64,000 nt of DNA from an uncultured Paracoccaceae bacterium (GCA_947493145.1 CANLPZ010000002.1:953364-1017363); one strand, 5' to 3'; positions 36,984 to 47,517 are shown, numbered from the stretch's first letter. Numbers and translations are program-made. Notes: generated by a model from the letters alone, not told the origin.

Positions 36984-38039
36984 ATGATACCTCAAGATAA
37001 AATCGAACAAATTCTACAGCGGTACGAATTCTTGGAAGCCAAAATGGCGTCCGGTGACGTGGGCGAAGACATTGCAACGCTGGCAAAAGAATATTCAGAC
37101 CTGAAGCCCGTTGTTGAACAGGCGCAAGCGTATCGCCAAACGCTTGCGGATCTTGCCGAAGCAGAAGCCATGTTAGACGATCCGGAAATGCGCGAATTGG
37201 CAGAAATGGAACTGCCTGACCTTCGCGAGCGCTTGCCAGAACTCGAACGCGCGTTGCAGCTTTCGTTGCTGCCGAAAGACGAAGCAGACGAACGCCCCGC
37301 GATGATTGAAATCCGTCCCGGCACGGGCGGGGACGAGGCCGCGTTGTTTGCGGGGGATTTGCTGCGGATGTACCAGCGTTTCTGCGAAACAAAGGGGTGG
37401 AAATTCGATATTATCGAAATGGCTGAAACCGAATTGGGCGGGATCAAAGAAGTCGTTGCCCATGTCCAAGGCCAAAGTGTTTTTGCGCAACTGAAATATG
37501 AAAGCGGCGTACACCGCGTACAGCGGGTGCCAACCACCGAAAGCGGGGGACGTGTTCATACGTCTGCGGCGACAGTTGCTGTGTTGCCCGAAGCCGAAGA
37601 TGTGGACATCGACATTAACCCATCAGATTTGCGGATCGACACAATGCGCGCCAGTGGGTCGGGCGGGCAGCACGTCAACACAACCGACAGTGCGGTGCGC
37701 ATCGTTCACGAACCCACGGGAATCATGGTCGTCAGTTCCGAAAAATCGCAGCACCGAAACCGCGAAATTGCGATGCAGGTGCTGAAAACGCGGCTTTATG
37801 ATTTGGAACGCCAACGCATTGACAGTGAACGATCTGCGGATCGCGCCAGCCAAGTGGGATCCGGCGATCGATCCGAACGCATTCGGACGTATAATTTCCC
37901 CCAAGGGCGTATGACGGATCACCGTATTAACCTGACACTTTATAAGCTGGATCAGGTTATGGGCGGTGACTTGGATGAAATCATCGAAGCGCTGACCGCA
38001 GATGCCCAAGCGACGTTGTTGGCAGAGATGGGACAGTAA
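36984..38039 (+). CDS. prfA: Peptide chain release factor 1
   Basis: A 351-residue RF1 that reads UAA/UAG. The GSGGQHVN motif carries the GGQ that triggers peptidyl-tRNA hydrolysis, and the preceding [19 protein letters not shown] and [18 protein letters not shown] region are intact. I chose ATG 36984 ([10 protein letters not shown]) over an in-frame codon at 36948. Its stop TAA is followed directly by the ATG of prmC, whose product methylates the Gln of this GGQ motif. Confidence 0.96.
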   Translation: MIPQDKIEQILQRYEFLEAKMASGDVGEDIATLAKEYSDLKPVVEQAQAYRQTLADLAEAEAMLDDPEMRELAEMELPDLRERLPELERALQLSLLPKDEADERPAMIEIRPGTGGDEAALFAGDLLRMYQRFCETKGWKFDIIEMAETELGGIKEVVAHVQGQSVFAQLKYESGVHRVQRVPTTESGGRVHTSAATVAVLPEAEDVDIDINPSDLRIDTMRASGSGGQHVNTTDSAVRIVHEPTGIMVVSSEKSQHRNREIAMQVLKTRLYDLERQRIDSERSADRASQVGSGDRSERIRTYNFPQGRMTDHRINLTLYKLDQVMGGDLDEIIEALTADAQATLLAEMGQ

Positions 38040-38885
38040 ATGGCACGTTCGCTGCAAACCGTCTCTCAGGCAATGATGGCAGCGACAGGTCAATTGCGCC
38101 AAGCAGGGCTTGCGGATCCGGCGCGTGATGCGCGCCGGTTGATGGCGCATGCAGCCGGTGTCGATTTGTCACGCCTAACGTTGATATCCCAAGACCGTTT
38201 GGAAACCGATGTTTTAAACTTGTTTCAGGCGTTGATTGATCGCAGGGCCTTGTCTGAACCGGTATCGCATTTAACAGGCCGTCGCGCGTTTTACGGGCGC
38301 GATTTCGACGTGACATCGGATGTATTGGACCCACGCCCAGAAACAGAAACGCTGATCGAAGCGGCCTTGGCCGAACCGTTTTCGCGAGTGTTGGATTTGG
38401 GATGCGGGTCTGGCTGTATCTTGCTTACGCTTTTGGCCGAACGCACGGGCGCCGTTGGGCAGGGCGTGGATTTGTCGATGGCCGCCTGTGAGGTGGCACA
38501 TAGAAACGCGCGGGGGCTTGGCGTCAGCGATCGCGCCATAATCACCCAATCGGATTGGTTTGATCGCGTGTCGGAAAAATTTGATCTGATCGTGTCAAAC
38601 CCGCCTTACATCGCGGCAAACGAAATGGATGGCTTGTCCGACGATGTCCGTTTGTATGAACCGCATTTGGCGTTGACGGACGGGGATGATGGTCTGAGTT
38701 GTTATCGCGCGATCACCAAAGACGTCGCACCCTATCTGGAATCAAACGGTCGATTAATTGTTGAGATTGGACCAACCCAAGGCAAGTCTGTCACCCAGAT
38801 GTTTTTCAAGGCCGGATTGAAACATGTCCAAGTGATTCCCGACCTTGATGGGAGAGATCGTATCGTTCTGGGACGAAAACCTTAA
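38040..38885 (+). CDS. prmC: Release factor N5-glutamine methyltransferase
   Basis: A 281-residue SAM-dependent methyltransferase modifying the GGQ glutamine of RF1/RF2. The N-terminal helical domain is followed by the SAM-binding VLDLGCGSGCILLTLL and the catalytic NPPYI motif. It begins at the base after the prfA stop, so enzyme and substrate are translationally linked. Length is standard. Confidence 0.95.
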   Translation: MARSLQTVSQAMMAATGQLRQAGLADPARDARRLMAHAAGVDLSRLTLISQDRLETDVLNLFQALIDRRALSEPVSHLTGRRAFYGRDFDVTSDVLDPRPETETLIEAALAEPFSRVLDLGCGSGCILLTLLAERTGAVGQGVDLSMAACEVAHRNARGLGVSDRAIITQSDWFDRVSEKFDLIVSNPPYIAANEMDGLSDDVRLYEPHLALTDGDDGLSCYRAITKDVAPYLESNGRLIVEIGPTQGKSVTQMFFKAGLKHVQVIPDLDGRDRIVLGRKP

Positions 38886-39100
38886 CAATACGCAACTTTC
38901 CACTGTTTTTAGGCACATTTTCGCAAGTTTCTGAACTTTTCACTTGCCCTTATTCTGGGGACATGCAATCTGGATGTACTTGCTGGGAACGCGGCCTTTG
39001 GCCCACAGTGAGACAAGCCAGACATCGCTGATCCGGAATTTTTCAACGCAAGAGGCGTCGAACGGATCGCAAAAAAATAACATAGGCTCGGCTAATACAG

Positions 39101-39685
39101 ATGAGATCTTCGAAATCACGCTCTCGCGGTAAGAACCGTAACAACAACCGTCCGTCAGGTGGAAATATTATCAATCGGGTGTTTGACAGCTCGGGTCCAG
39201 AGGGCAAAGTTCGCGGAACCCCGCAGCAGATCATTGACAAATACACCCAACTGGCGCGGGATGCGCAGTTGTCGGGCGATCGTGTAGCCTTCGAGAACTT
39301 TCAGCAACACGCAGAGCATTACACCCGAATTTTGGCGGAAGCGAACCGCGAAATCGAAGCCAAACGCGAAGCCCAAGAGGCAGCAAACAAGGCACGCCAA
39401 GAAGAGCGGGACCGCGAACGTGCAGAACGTGATCGCCAGCGTGCTGAGCGTCAGGAAAAAGAAGCCGCCGAAGCAGGGGCAACAGCGGGTTCGACGGACG
39501 TTGTTGACCCAGCAGAGGCCCCGCAACCTGATTTTACGGATGTATTAGAGTCTGGTGATGCGGGTTTGGTCGAAACACCGGAAGCGGCACCAAAACCAAA
39601 ACGCAAACCGCGTAAGCCAAAGCCTAAGCCCGCGCCAGAGGCCGAAACGCCAGATAACCCAGAAGCGCCAGAAGCGGCTGAATAA
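39101..39685 (+). CDS. DUF4167 basic protein
   Basis: A 194-residue protein. The N-terminal segment SRSRGKNRNNNRPSGGNIINRVFDSSGPEGKVRG... through LARDAQLSGDRVAFENFQQHAEHY is the DUF4167 signature of alphaproteobacteria. A long charged coiled coil follows (about 80-125, REAQEAANKARQEERDRERAERD), then a Pro/Lys/Glu-rich tail. The Arg/Asn-rich N terminus suggests nucleic-acid binding, but no function is established. A 215-bp leader separates it from prmC, so it is probably transcribed on its own, ending at 39689-39720. Confidence 0.88.
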   Translation: MRSSKSRSRGKNRNNNRPSGGNIINRVFDSSGPEGKVRGTPQQIIDKYTQLARDAQLSGDRVAFENFQQHAEHYTRILAEANREIEAKREAQEAANKARQEERDRERAERDRQRAERQEKEAAEAGATAGSTDVVDPAEAPQPDFTDVLESGDAGLVETPEAAPKPKRKPRKPKPKPAPEAETPDNPEAPEAAE

Positions 39686-39688
39686 ACC

Positions 39689-39720
39689 AAAGCCTCCAAA
39701 AAAATTGGGGGCTTTTGTTT
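39689..39720. terminator. Terminator between DUF4167 and the CMD-domain gene
   Basis: AAAGCCTCCAA pairs with TTGGGGGCTTT (one T-G wobble) around an AAAAA loop, followed by TGTTTTT on the plus strand, directly abutting the convergent gene. Confidence 0.75.
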
Positions 39721-40107
39721 TTAGGTGGACGGGTCATTTTCAAACACTTCAATAGCAGTGTTCAATGCATTAATCGCTGCGGGAAACCCGCCGTAAAGAG
39801 ACATTTGCCAAATTACGTCGGCGATTTCTTTTTGGGTTAATCCAGCTTTCAATCCGCCAGAAATGTTGACGCGAAGTTGCGGTGCGGTTTGGCCACCCAA
39901 GGCGGTCAAAGCGGCAATCGTGGCCAAATATCTATCGCGAAGTGAAAGACCGTCGCGGCCGTATTGCCGACCATAAGCAAAATCAACAACACCTTCTGCC
40001 AACTCAGGAACAAGATGGCCGTATTTTTCGGAAAGCGCATTTTCCATTCCTGGGTTCAATTGTTCGGAAAGGGTTCTACCCAAGGCTGTGGTATCTTTTG
40101 TCATCAT
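39721..40107 (-). CDS. Carboxymuconolactone decarboxylase-family protein
   Basis: A 128-residue all-helical CMD/AhpD-like protein. The core LAEGVVDFAYGRQYGRDGLSLRDRYLATIAALTAL and GLTQKEIADVIWQMSLYGGFPAAINAL match the family. It lacks the CxxC pair of the AhpD peroxidase branch, so it resembles the PcaC-like branch. No protocatechuate genes are nearby, so a decarboxylase role is not supported. Two tandem ATGs at 40107 and 40104 follow GGGGAC. Confidence 0.82.
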   Translation of the reverse strand: MMTKDTTALGRTLSEQLNPGMENALSEKYGHLVPELAEGVVDFAYGRQYGRDGLSLRDRYLATIAALTALGGQTAPQLRVNISGGLKAGLTQKEIADVIWQMSLYGGFPAAINALNTAIEVFENDPST

Positions 40108-40170
40108 TGTCCCCAAAAATGGTATGTTCTTAATTCTAATTGGGGGCGACGGAGACCTTTTCAACCTCTT

Positions 40171-41010
40171 TTAGGCGAGGATGTTTCTCGCCAAGGCACA
40201 CCATTGTTCCAGATGCACGACCTCGGCCCGATCTGTGGGTTTTATGTCGGCGGCGATCAGGTGATCCTCGATATCCGGTGCCACACCTTTGAGCGACGCA
40301 CGCAGCATTTTGCGACGTTGGTTAAATCCTGCCGCGACCACACGGTTTAAAACCGCAGGGTCTGCCGGAAAACGGGGTTCGGGCAGGGCCGTCAGATGCA
40401 CCACTGCAGAGCTGATTTTCGGTGGCGGGGTAAAGGCCTCTGGTGGTAAGGTCATGACCATTTTTGCGTCCGCGCGCCACTGTGACAGGATCGCGAGACG
40501 CCCATAGGCTTTGGACCCAACTTGCGCCGTGATCCGTTGTGCGACCTCTTTTTGGAACATCAAGGTGAGCGAGGACCAAAAGGGCGGCCAACTTGCGGGG
40601 GTGAGCCAGCGCACCAAAAGTTCCGTTCCGACGTTGTAGGGCAGGTTTGCCACAACGCGGATCGGGGCGTTTAGATGTTCAAGCGGGTTTAACTCCAACG
40701 CATCTGCATTCAATACGGTCAACCGGTCGGGGTAAGCCGCACCAATTTCGGCCAACGCCGGAAGACATCGCGCGTCTTTTTCAATGGCCAAAACGCGACG
40801 CGCGCCTTCGGCCAATAAACCACGGGTTAGCCCACCGGGGCCGGGGCCAATTTCCAAAACGTCACATCCTGTTAAATCACCGGCTTGCCGCGCAATTTTT
40901 GCGGTTAAGTTCAGATCAAGAAGGAAATTCTGGCCAAGCGATTTTTTCGCACGCAGATCATGGGTGTTTATCACATCCCGTAGGGGGGGAAGATTATCGA
41001 TGGTCGCCAT
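40171..41010 (-). CDS. rsmA: 16S rRNA dimethyladenosine transferase
   Basis: A 279-residue KsgA-type methyltransferase that dimethylates two adenines near the 3' end of 16S rRNA in late 30S assembly. Motifs: [14 protein letters not shown]-binding [15 protein letters not shown], and catalytic [13 protein letters not shown]. The last gene of the lptF-lptG-lptD-surA-pdxA-rsmA run; its ATG shares one base with the pdxA TAA stop. The same surA-pdxA-rsmA order is known in E. coli. Confidence 0.96.
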   Translation of the reverse strand: MATIDNLPPLRDVINTHDLRAKKSLGQNFLLDLNLTAKIARQAGDLTGCDVLEIGPGPGGLTRGLLAEGARRVLAIEKDARCLPALAEIGAAYPDRLTVLNADALELNPLEHLNAPIRVVANLPYNVGTELLVRWLTPASWPPFWSSLTLMFQKEVAQRITAQVGSKAYGRLAILSQWRADAKMVMTLPPEAFTPPPKISSAVVHLTALPEPRFPADPAVLNRVVAAGFNQRRKMLRASLKGVAPDIEDHLIAADIKPTDRAEVVHLEQWCALARNILA

Positions 41011-41981
41011 TAGGAGCGCGCCTCCGCCATTTCATACGCCAGCTTGAGCGCCTCAATCAAACTTGTGGGCGATGCGATATCTTTGCCGGCGATGTCAAAC
41101 GCTGTCCCGTGATCGGGGGAGGTTCGGATGAAAGGCAGCCCCAAGGTCACATTCACACCGCGGTCGAAATCTAAGGTTTTAATCGGGATCAAGGCTTGGT
41201 CATGGTACATACAGATCGCCACGTCATAGGTGTCGCGCGCGCGGGCATGAAACATCGTGTCGGCAGAGGCGGGACCGGTGATGTCCAATCCTTCGCTGCG
41301 CAACGCCTCAAGCACGGGCACGATCATTTCAAGCTCTTGACGACCCATTGTGCCACCTTCGCCAGCGTGCGGGTTTAGCCCCGCCACAGCAATTCGCGGC
41401 GTATCAATGCCAAAATCACGTCGCAGCGCCGCGTGTGTAATCAGGATCGTATCGGTCAAAAGGCTTGCTGTCAGCGCCTCTGGTACCTCATCCAGACCAA
41501 TATGGATCGTGGTGGGAACAACCCGTAAATCAGGGCTGGAAAGCATCATCACAACGCGATCGATCCCCCCCAAGGCGGCCAGATATTCCGTATGACCAGG
41601 ATAGGCAAAACCTGCACCGTCTTTGAGCGCCTTTTTGTGGATGGGATTGGTACACACTGCGCTGGCGTGCCCATCTTGGACCAAATCGACAGCGCGCGCG
41701 ATCACATCAATCACCGCAGCCGCGTTTTTCGGGTCTGCTGTTCCAAGTTCGCAATGTCCGGCGAATTCATGCGGCAGCACGGGCAGCGTCGGGGCGTCAA
41801 AAACCGCATCCGGTGTTTCGACAATGGTGTAATCCCCGTTCAAATGCCGCGGGTCGGCAATTAGGAAAAACGGGATTTGGCCCTTTAGCGCATCGAAGGC
41901 TTTGAATGACAATTCAGGTCCGATACCGGCGGGTTCGCCCACCGTTAACGCGACGGGTTTAGTTTTCGACAATGATCGCAT
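41010..41981 (-). CDS. pdxA: 4-hydroxythreonine-4-phosphate dehydrogenase
   Basis: A 323-residue NAD-dependent enzyme of pyridoxal-phosphate synthesis. Motifs: [11 protein letters not shown] at the N terminus, [18 protein letters not shown] (metal-binding His), [10 protein letters not shown] and [11 protein letters not shown]. The ATG at 41981 lies inside the 3' end of surA (23-bp overlap). The C-terminal ARS-TAA shares a base with the rsmA start. Complete. Confidence 0.96.
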   Translation of the reverse strand: MRSLSKTKPVALTVGEPAGIGPELSFKAFDALKGQIPFFLIADPRHLNGDYTIVETPDAVFDAPTLPVLPHEFAGHCELGTADPKNAAAVIDVIARAVDLVQDGHASAVCTNPIHKKALKDGAGFAYPGHTEYLAALGGIDRVVMMLSSPDLRVVPTTIHIGLDEVPEALTASLLTDTILITHAALRRDFGIDTPRIAVAGLNPHAGEGGTMGRQELEMIVPVLEALRSEGLDITGPASADTMFHARARDTYDVAICMYHDQALIPIKTLDFDRGVNVTLGLPFIRTSPDHGTAFDIAGKDIASPTSLIEALKLAYEMAEARS

Positions 41982-43170
41982 CCGCTTGAAGTTGAGCCAA
42001 TAACCCATTGGCAAAGCTTTCTAAACGCTTTGATCGCAATTGGCCGCGCACGGCTTCGCGATCCACGTCATCGCCCAATTGCGGTGTGCGTCCACAGAGC
42101 ATCAAAAAGACCAATGTTTCACCGTCGGCGCGGGTCAATGCGGTCGAATATTCACCTGGATCGAGTTTTGAAAGCTCAATCGCAATGTCATCTGGAATAT
42201 CAGCCGGTGGCAGGCTGTCACGTTCAAGCTGTTCGCGGGGCCAGTCCTTGGCAACGCCATATAGATCCTCGCATGTGTCAACCTGTGCGGCGACTTTTGC
42301 CGCGGCGGCAAGTCCGGCCTCGGATCGTCCGCCTGCAAGATATAACGCCGCATATTCGATCGCAGCGCTTTCTGGTTTTTTAACGGGTGTTTCTTCGATG
42401 GCGCGCAATTGGAACAATGCAACCGCGTTTGGAATTTGCAATGGTGTTGAGACCTGACCCGGTTTTAGCCCCAAAACGATCCCTTGCAACACAGGGGGCA
42501 GGTCGGACAAATCACGCCATGGCAGCTTGCCCCCCACCGCACGGCTGCGGGTCGCGGAATATTTACGGGCCTGCGCCGAAAATGCAGCGGTCGATGTTAA
42601 TTTTGAAATCCGTTCTGCACGCGCCATCACGGCACGTGCCTGACGCGGCGGGGCCGGAATGATAATTTCTGAAATCAAGACACGCAGCCCACCTGTGCCA
42701 CCGCCTGTGTTCAGGGCGCGGTCAATTTCGGCTTCGGTGATTTCAGCGCGGCTGCCAAATCTGGCACGCACAAAGTCGCGCCAAGACACGCCAGCACGGA
42801 CAAATTCACGGAAAGTTTCAATTTCAACACCACCCGCATTCAAAGCTTGGGTGAATTCGGCAAGTGTCAGATTGGCGCGACCTGCAAAATCTTCCATCGC
42901 GCGCACCATGTTTTCGTCGTCTAGGCGGAACCCATTATTTTCTGCGTGTTCAACCTTTAACCGATCTTCGATCAAGGTTTTGCGCGCCTCTGTCGCTGGA
43001 TTTCCTGGGCGACGCAATAGCCGCAAAAGTTTTTCACGTTGATCCAGCTCGTAATAACTGATCGCGCGGTCATTCACTTTGATCGCTGTGGAAAACGCTG
43101 ATTGAGCATCTGCCAAGCTTGCCGACAAAGCGACTGTTGCTGAAAGCATTAATCCGAAAACTCTGCGCAT
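41959..43170 (-). CDS. surA: Periplasmic SurA-like peptidyl-prolyl isomerase/chaperone
   Basis: A 403-residue protein with signal peptide (MRRVFGLMLSATVALSASLADA). The SurA N-terminal domain (IKVNDRAISYYELDQRE) is followed by a parvulin-like rotamase region (LPWRDLSDLPPVLQGIVLGLKPGQVSTP). It assists folding of outer-membrane proteins such as LptD, whose gene is directly upstream (14-bp gap). The C-terminal region LVFLMLCGR fits the SurA fold. ATG 43170 chosen over an in-frame codon at 43194. Confidence 0.92.
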   Translation of the reverse strand: MRRVFGLMLSATVALSASLADAQSAFSTAIKVNDRAISYYELDQREKLLRLLRRPGNPATEARKTLIEDRLKVEHAENNGFRLDDENMVRAMEDFAGRANLTLAEFTQALNAGGVEIETFREFVRAGVSWRDFVRARFGSRAEITEAEIDRALNTGGGTGGLRVLISEIIIPAPPRQARAVMARAERISKLTSTAAFSAQARKYSATRSRAVGGKLPWRDLSDLPPVLQGIVLGLKPGQVSTPLQIPNAVALFQLRAIEETPVKKPESAAIEYAALYLAGGRSEAGLAAAAKVAAQVDTCEDLYGVAKDWPREQLERDSLPPADIPDDIAIELSKLDPGEYSTALTRADGETLVFLMLCGRTPQLGDDVDREAVRGQLRSKRLESFANGLLAQLQADAIIVEN

Positions 43171-43184
43171 ATATTGCCCCGTTA

Positions 43185-45302
43185 TTAGTTGCACCGATGT
43201 GCAAATTTCTTGCCGCCTGCATTGGCCGTAAACCCACGTAAGCCAATGCTTAGATCAAAATCAGTCGATGGCTCAAGGCTGCTTGAAGAGGTAAAGCGCC
43301 GAGACGCAGAAAAATCAACTTCAACGCATTCATGTTCATACCTTAGGCCAAGATTGGCTGATGCTGCGCGATCTTCGATGAAACTATACCGAACGCCGGC
43401 GCTGGTCGACCAGTTTTGGTTCACAACGTAATTGCCGTCCAACGAAAGTTCGTTGACCGGATCCGGACGATCCTCAGCCGTGTCAGCAACGATATACACG
43501 TAGGACGCCCCGACACGCAGTTTTTCATTGCGCCAGTCCAGTCTGGCTTCCGATTTTGTCACGGCCAATGTGTCGTTCAAAATGGCCCGCGCCGTCAGGT
43601 CCAAGCCGTTGTCCAAATCCAATTGCCCCGAAATCAACCAATCGGATTGTAGGCTCGACAACCCTGAAGATTGCGTGAAATTTGGGTTGGATTTTGATGA
43701 AAACACACGGCCAAGTACAAAACTGGATTGCCATCCTTCGTCGGCAACACGTGCCCAAGACAGTCCCAAATTCGCGCGCAGCCCGCTTTCGCGTTGATCC
43801 GCCGCGGGGAATTTGGACAGTGCGAACAAGTTGCCTTCGTCAAATTCAACACGGGTGGATTCTTCGTTCGGGATCAGATCGCCGAAATCTTCGGACCACA
43901 TGATTTGCGCAATTGGTTCAAGTGTTTGCGTGCCACCCTTGCTGTCGCTGCGCACCAATGGCCAGCGCAGTTTCGCGGAAAGTGTTGGCAAAACGGAAAC
44001 TGCATTGTCTGGGTAATTATTGTCCTGCGACACATTGAAATAATCAAGGTTCAGCTGGTTGTTGGTTTCCAAAATGAACCCGTTGGACAGGGTCCAGTCA
44101 CGGACCCAAGCTGCCTGAAGCCCGAGCCGACTGACGTCTCGGCCGTCAGGTCCAAATGTATCGGATCGTCGGTAATGCGAATGCAAATCGGCGCGCAGGT
44201 TCAGTTCACCACCAAGGTTGACCGGGAAGAGGCGGCGTTCATAAACAACATCGGCGACCAATGTCGGCTGTGTGGCGTTGTTTTCGGTGTCCCGCAAGGA
44301 AAAATAGTTGATCAGACCCGCGTTGAAATAACTGTCGGAATGAACACGGCTGATTGAAATTGCGCTATCTAGCCGGTCTTTGCCGGAATACCCGTAGTCA
44401 AGCAAATAGGCGTCGTCGGTTGTCGTCTCGACATCGAACCGAAGCGTGAAATCGTTTTGAAAATCAAAACGTCCATCTGCAAAAAGATACCCACGAAATT
44501 CATTCGGTAAAATGTCATCGGTGGTTGCGGCGGCGTTCACCGTGATGGAACCGTTCACAAATTTTTGGCGATAGCGGGCTTCCAACGTTCGGGTATTGGG
44601 GGAAAAATACGGTGTAAGTGTAACATCGCGATGGTCGCCGATCGGTATGAAATACGGAATTTTTAAACCTGTTCCCAATCGTGTATTTGCGCGAATTTGA
44701 GGGATCAAGAAACCGGTCGCGCGTTCCAAACTTGGGTCAGGGATGCGCAGTCGAGGAAGCCAGAAAATGGGTAAATCAAGCACGCGAAGCTGGGCGTTGT
44801 CGAAATAGATTTGTTTTTCCAACGTGTCATGGACAACACGGCTTGCACGGATTTGCCACAGCGGCGGGCGGTCACCGCAGACATGACACGAGGTTGCGGC
44901 GACTTTGGTCAGCTGCGTGTAACGCCCGTCAACAAGGTTGATTTCTGCGGCGGCCAGTTGGACCTGTTGGTTCAACACCATACGGGCTGATTGCAAAATC
45001 CCGTTTTGTAATTGGGGGTCCAATTCAGCAGCATCAGCGAGGATCGTAAGCTGATCGCCTTGGCGCAATGCAATCGGACCAACGATGCGCAATTGGTCGT
45101 TGGTTTGATCATAGACAACTTGCGAGGCCTGCAATTGAGTGTCGCCAAAGAACACTTCGACATTTCCAGTTGCGGTTAGGATCGATGATCCTTGGACGGT
45201 GACCTGATCGGCAAGCAGCGTCACCGCTTGCTGCGCAGTTGCCGCGCTAACGCACAGACCCAACCAAAACCCAACAATAATCGCATAAACTCGACGCATC
45301 AT
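43185..45302 (-). CDS. lptD: LPS-assembly protein LptD
   Basis: A 705-residue outer-membrane protein that inserts LPS into the outer leaflet. It has a signal peptide (MRRVYAIIVGFWLGLCVSAATA), an N-terminal OstA/beta-jellyroll domain (about 25-150, LLADQVTVQGSSILTATGNVEV) and a large C-terminal beta-barrel. The CHVCGD segment supplies N-terminal Cys residues and CVEVDF near the end a C-terminal Cys, the pattern used for inter-domain disulfides. Two tandem ATGs (45302, 45299) overlap the lptG stop. Confidence 0.95.
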   Translation of the reverse strand: MMRRVYAIIVGFWLGLCVSAATAQQAVTLLADQVTVQGSSILTATGNVEVFFGDTQLQASQVVYDQTNDQLRIVGPIALRQGDQLTILADAAELDPQLQNGILQSARMVLNQQVQLAAAEINLVDGRYTQLTKVAATSCHVCGDRPPLWQIRASRVVHDTLEKQIYFDNAQLRVLDLPIFWLPRLRIPDPSLERATGFLIPQIRANTRLGTGLKIPYFIPIGDHRDVTLTPYFSPNTRTLEARYRQKFVNGSITVNAAATTDDILPNEFRGYLFADGRFDFQNDFTLRFDVETTTDDAYLLDYGYSGKDRLDSAISISRVHSDSYFNAGLINYFSLRDTENNATQPTLVADVVYERRLFPVNLGGELNLRADLHSHYRRSDTFGPDGRDVSRLGLQAAWVRDWTLSNGFILETNNQLNLDYFNVSQDNNYPDNAVSVLPTLSAKLRWPLVRSDSKGGTQTLEPIAQIMWSEDFGDLIPNEESTRVEFDEGNLFALSKFPAADQRESGLRANLGLSWARVADEGWQSSFVLGRVFSSKSNPNFTQSSGLSSLQSDWLISGQLDLDNGLDLTARAILNDTLAVTKSEARLDWRNEKLRVGASYVYIVADTAEDRPDPVNELSLDGNYVVNQNWSTSAGVRYSFIEDRAASANLGLRYEHECVEVDFSASRRFTSSSSLEPSTDFDLSIGLRGFTANAGGKKFAHRCN

Positions 45303-46396
45303 CCGTCCTCTAGATGCAATAAAAACCCCAATGCAAGCCCAATGGCCGCGATGGGTGGGGCCCATGCCGCAAGCAAAATTGGCAATTCCCCATTTTCGCC
45401 AAGGATTTGCGCGAAATTTCGGATGAAGTACAGGATAAAACCCAAAATAACAGCCGCCAACGTCATGACACCGGTTTTTCCCATGCGGGTATGGCGCATT
45501 GTGAAAACGGCGCCAATAAACACCATCGCGATCAAAAACGCGGGGAGTGACAGTTGAAAGTGGAACCAGACGGAATGCCTGCGTGCGGAAAAACCAGCTG
45601 TGTTCAGATCGGAAATGAAGCTTGGAAGTTGCCAGATCGGAATCGACGACGGGGTACCAAGGCGATCACGAATTTGGTCCCGCGTGAGCGACGAGGCGAC
45701 TTCGATCTGATCGACATTGAAGGCGGCTTGTTCTGGATTAATCGTGGCCGATAGGGGCCAGTTTTTTACATTTTTCAACACCCATGATCCGTCCTTCAAC
45801 ACGGCTGTGTCTGCTTCTAACCGTCGAACGGGGCCAATGTCTGGATCAAAGGTTGTGAAGGTCACATTTTGTAATTCGGTACCGTCTAAATTGGCACGTG
45901 CGGCGCGGATCACGGTTTGCGCACCGTCCGATCCTTGGCGCAACCACAATCCATTTGCGCCGACGGACAAAACGTCTTGGCCGCCTTGACGGAAACTTGT
46001 CAGACGGCGTTCGTATTCTTTGGATGTTGCGGCCACAATCGGGTTCAGGATCGCGACGGCGGCCACGCCCAACAGCAATGTCACAAATATCGGAGATACA
46101 AGGCTGCGCAACGCGGAACGCCCTGCGGCGCGAACGACAACCAGTTCAGAACTGCGGGCGAGGGCAAGAAACAACCAAACCGTCGACAATATGAAAATGA
46201 GCGGCAGAATTTGATAAACCTGCTTTGGCGCGTTCAAAAGTGTTAGCCCCATAAGCGAGGCAAAGGCGATATCTTGGCCTTTGAACAGGCCAAGTTGGTT
46301 GACCACGTCCAGCAGCGTGATCATCGCAAAAAACACGGCGAATACACCAAGGAACGTCACGAAAAACCTGCGCGCAAAATACATGTGCAACTTCAT
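45299..46396 (-). CDS. lptG: LPS export ABC transporter permease LptG
   Basis: A 365-residue inner-membrane permease of the LptB2FG complex. Six TM helices, three at each end (starting MYFARRFFVTFLGVFAVFFAMITLLDVV), flank a periplasmic beta-jellyroll. The conserved WLFLALARSSELVVVRAAGRS cytoplasmic coupling helix contacts LptB. ATG 46396 overlaps the lptF stop by 4 bp. The large ORF upstream extension to 46597 is not supported. Confidence 0.95.
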   Translation of the reverse strand: MKLHMYFARRFFVTFLGVFAVFFAMITLLDVVNQLGLFKGQDIAFASLMGLTLLNAPKQVYQILPLIFILSTVWLFLALARSSELVVVRAAGRSALRSLVSPIFVTLLLGVAAVAILNPIVAATSKEYERRLTSFRQGGQDVLSVGANGLWLRQGSDGAQTVIRAARANLDGTELQNVTFTTFDPDIGPVRRLEADTAVLKDGSWVLKNVKNWPLSATINPEQAAFNVDQIEVASSLTRDQIRDRLGTPSSIPIWQLPSFISDLNTAGFSARRHSVWFHFQLSLPAFLIAMVFIGAVFTMRHTRMGKTGVMTLAAVILGFILYFIRNFAQILGENGELPILLAAWAPPIAAIGLALGFLLHLEDG

Positions 46397-47517
46397 GAGG
46401 CGACCCTTTTTCGCGCGGCAAAAAATTGTGGGTTGTTGGACCGCCACAGCATGACAAAGCTGGCAATAAACCCAAGCGTTGCAGGAAGGTAGAGGATTGG
46501 CCACATGGTATGCGACTTTCGCGCTTCTGAAATCGCGGTGCTTTCGACAAGTTGAAGCAACATAATCAATACAATCGCAATAACGACCTGTCGCCAAACC
46601 CCAAATCGCGAAAACCCACCGATCAACAACGTCGAAAATCCGATAAGTGCGGTGACGATGGCCAAGATCGGATGAATTACGCGGTCATGTCCGGCTTGGA
46701 CCAAAATCGCTTTGTTGCGTTTTGTTTTTTTCTGGGTTTCCTCATCTGCCCGAAGCAGGGCAAGTGTGCTGAGTTCAAGGTAATTTATGCGGTCTGATGC
46801 GGTGGTGGACAGTAACCCGCCGATGTCAAAGGCAAAGTCATTGAATTTCGTGGTCGTTAGGTTTTCGGTCTCGCGATTCAATGTCTGGATCAGCCCATCA
46901 ATCATTACCAACTGCGGGCCGGTGTCGCCTTTTACCAAAAACGCTTTGCGCGCGGTGTAGGTTGTTTCGACATCATCATCGGTCGCATCAGACAAAAACA
47001 GATCAAGCAATTCGCCCTCGGGTGAAATATCGCGAATATAGAATGTTACCTTGTTGGTTGGATGGACAAATGTACCTTCGACCAAAAGCCGAGACGTGAC
47101 ATTTTCGGTAATTTCCGCTTGGCGTTTTCTAAGACCTGTTTCGGCCAAAGGTTCGACAACATGCACCAGCACCGCCATCAAAGAGGCGACAATCAGCCCG
47201 AAATACAAAACTGGTCGCGCAATCCTATAGGACGAAAAGCCAGTCGCCTGAACAATAGTCAGTTCGCTTTCGTTGCTCATGCGGTTGGTGACGTAAACTG
47301 CGGCGGCAAAACTGGCGATTGGCAAAACAATCGCAATCACGCCAGGCAGCGATAACGCCGTGAATTGGAAAAAGACACCGGCCGATTGGCCGTCCGCGAT
47401 GAGTTGATCAAAAAGAATGACCGCGCGGTTGACCCAATAGATCAAAACCAGCACCAGTGCGAAAAAGCCAAAGGACGCCATCAGTTGCGACAGCATATAT
47501 CTGTCAAATCGGCCCAA
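46393..47517 (-). CDS. lptF: LPS export ABC transporter permease LptF
   Basis: A 374-residue partner permease to LptG with the same three-plus-three TM layout and a periplasmic jellyroll; the coupling helix is RMSNESELTIVQATGFSSYR. The start codon is TTG 47517, with AGGGGG at a good distance; the conserved N terminus GRFDRYMLSQLMASFGFF begins right after it, so a later ATG would remove family-conserved residues. First gene of the envelope operon, divergent from pepA across a 130-bp gap. Confidence 0.94.
   Translation of the reverse strand: MGRFDRYMLSQLMASFGFFALVLVLIYWVNRAVILFDQLIADGQSAGVFFQFTALSLPGVIAIVLPIASFAAAVYVTNRMSNESELTIVQATGFSSYRIARPVLYFGLIVASLMAVLVHVVEPLAETGLRKRQAEITENVTSRLLVEGTFVHPTNKVTFYIRDISPEGELLDLFLSDATDDDVETTYTARKAFLVKGDTGPQLVMIDGLIQTLNRETENLTTTKFNDFAFDIGGLLSTTASDRINYLELSTLALLRADEETQKKTKRNKAILVQAGHDRVIHPILAIVTALIGFSTLLIGGFSRFGVWRQVVIAIVLIMLLQLVESTAISEARKSHTMWPILYLPATLGFIASFVMLWRSNNPQFFAARKRVAS

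Noticed and set aside
38944..39132. Small plus-strand frame between prmC and the DUF4167 gene
   Set aside because: No ribosome site, no recognisable sequence, and it overlaps the DUF4167 start.
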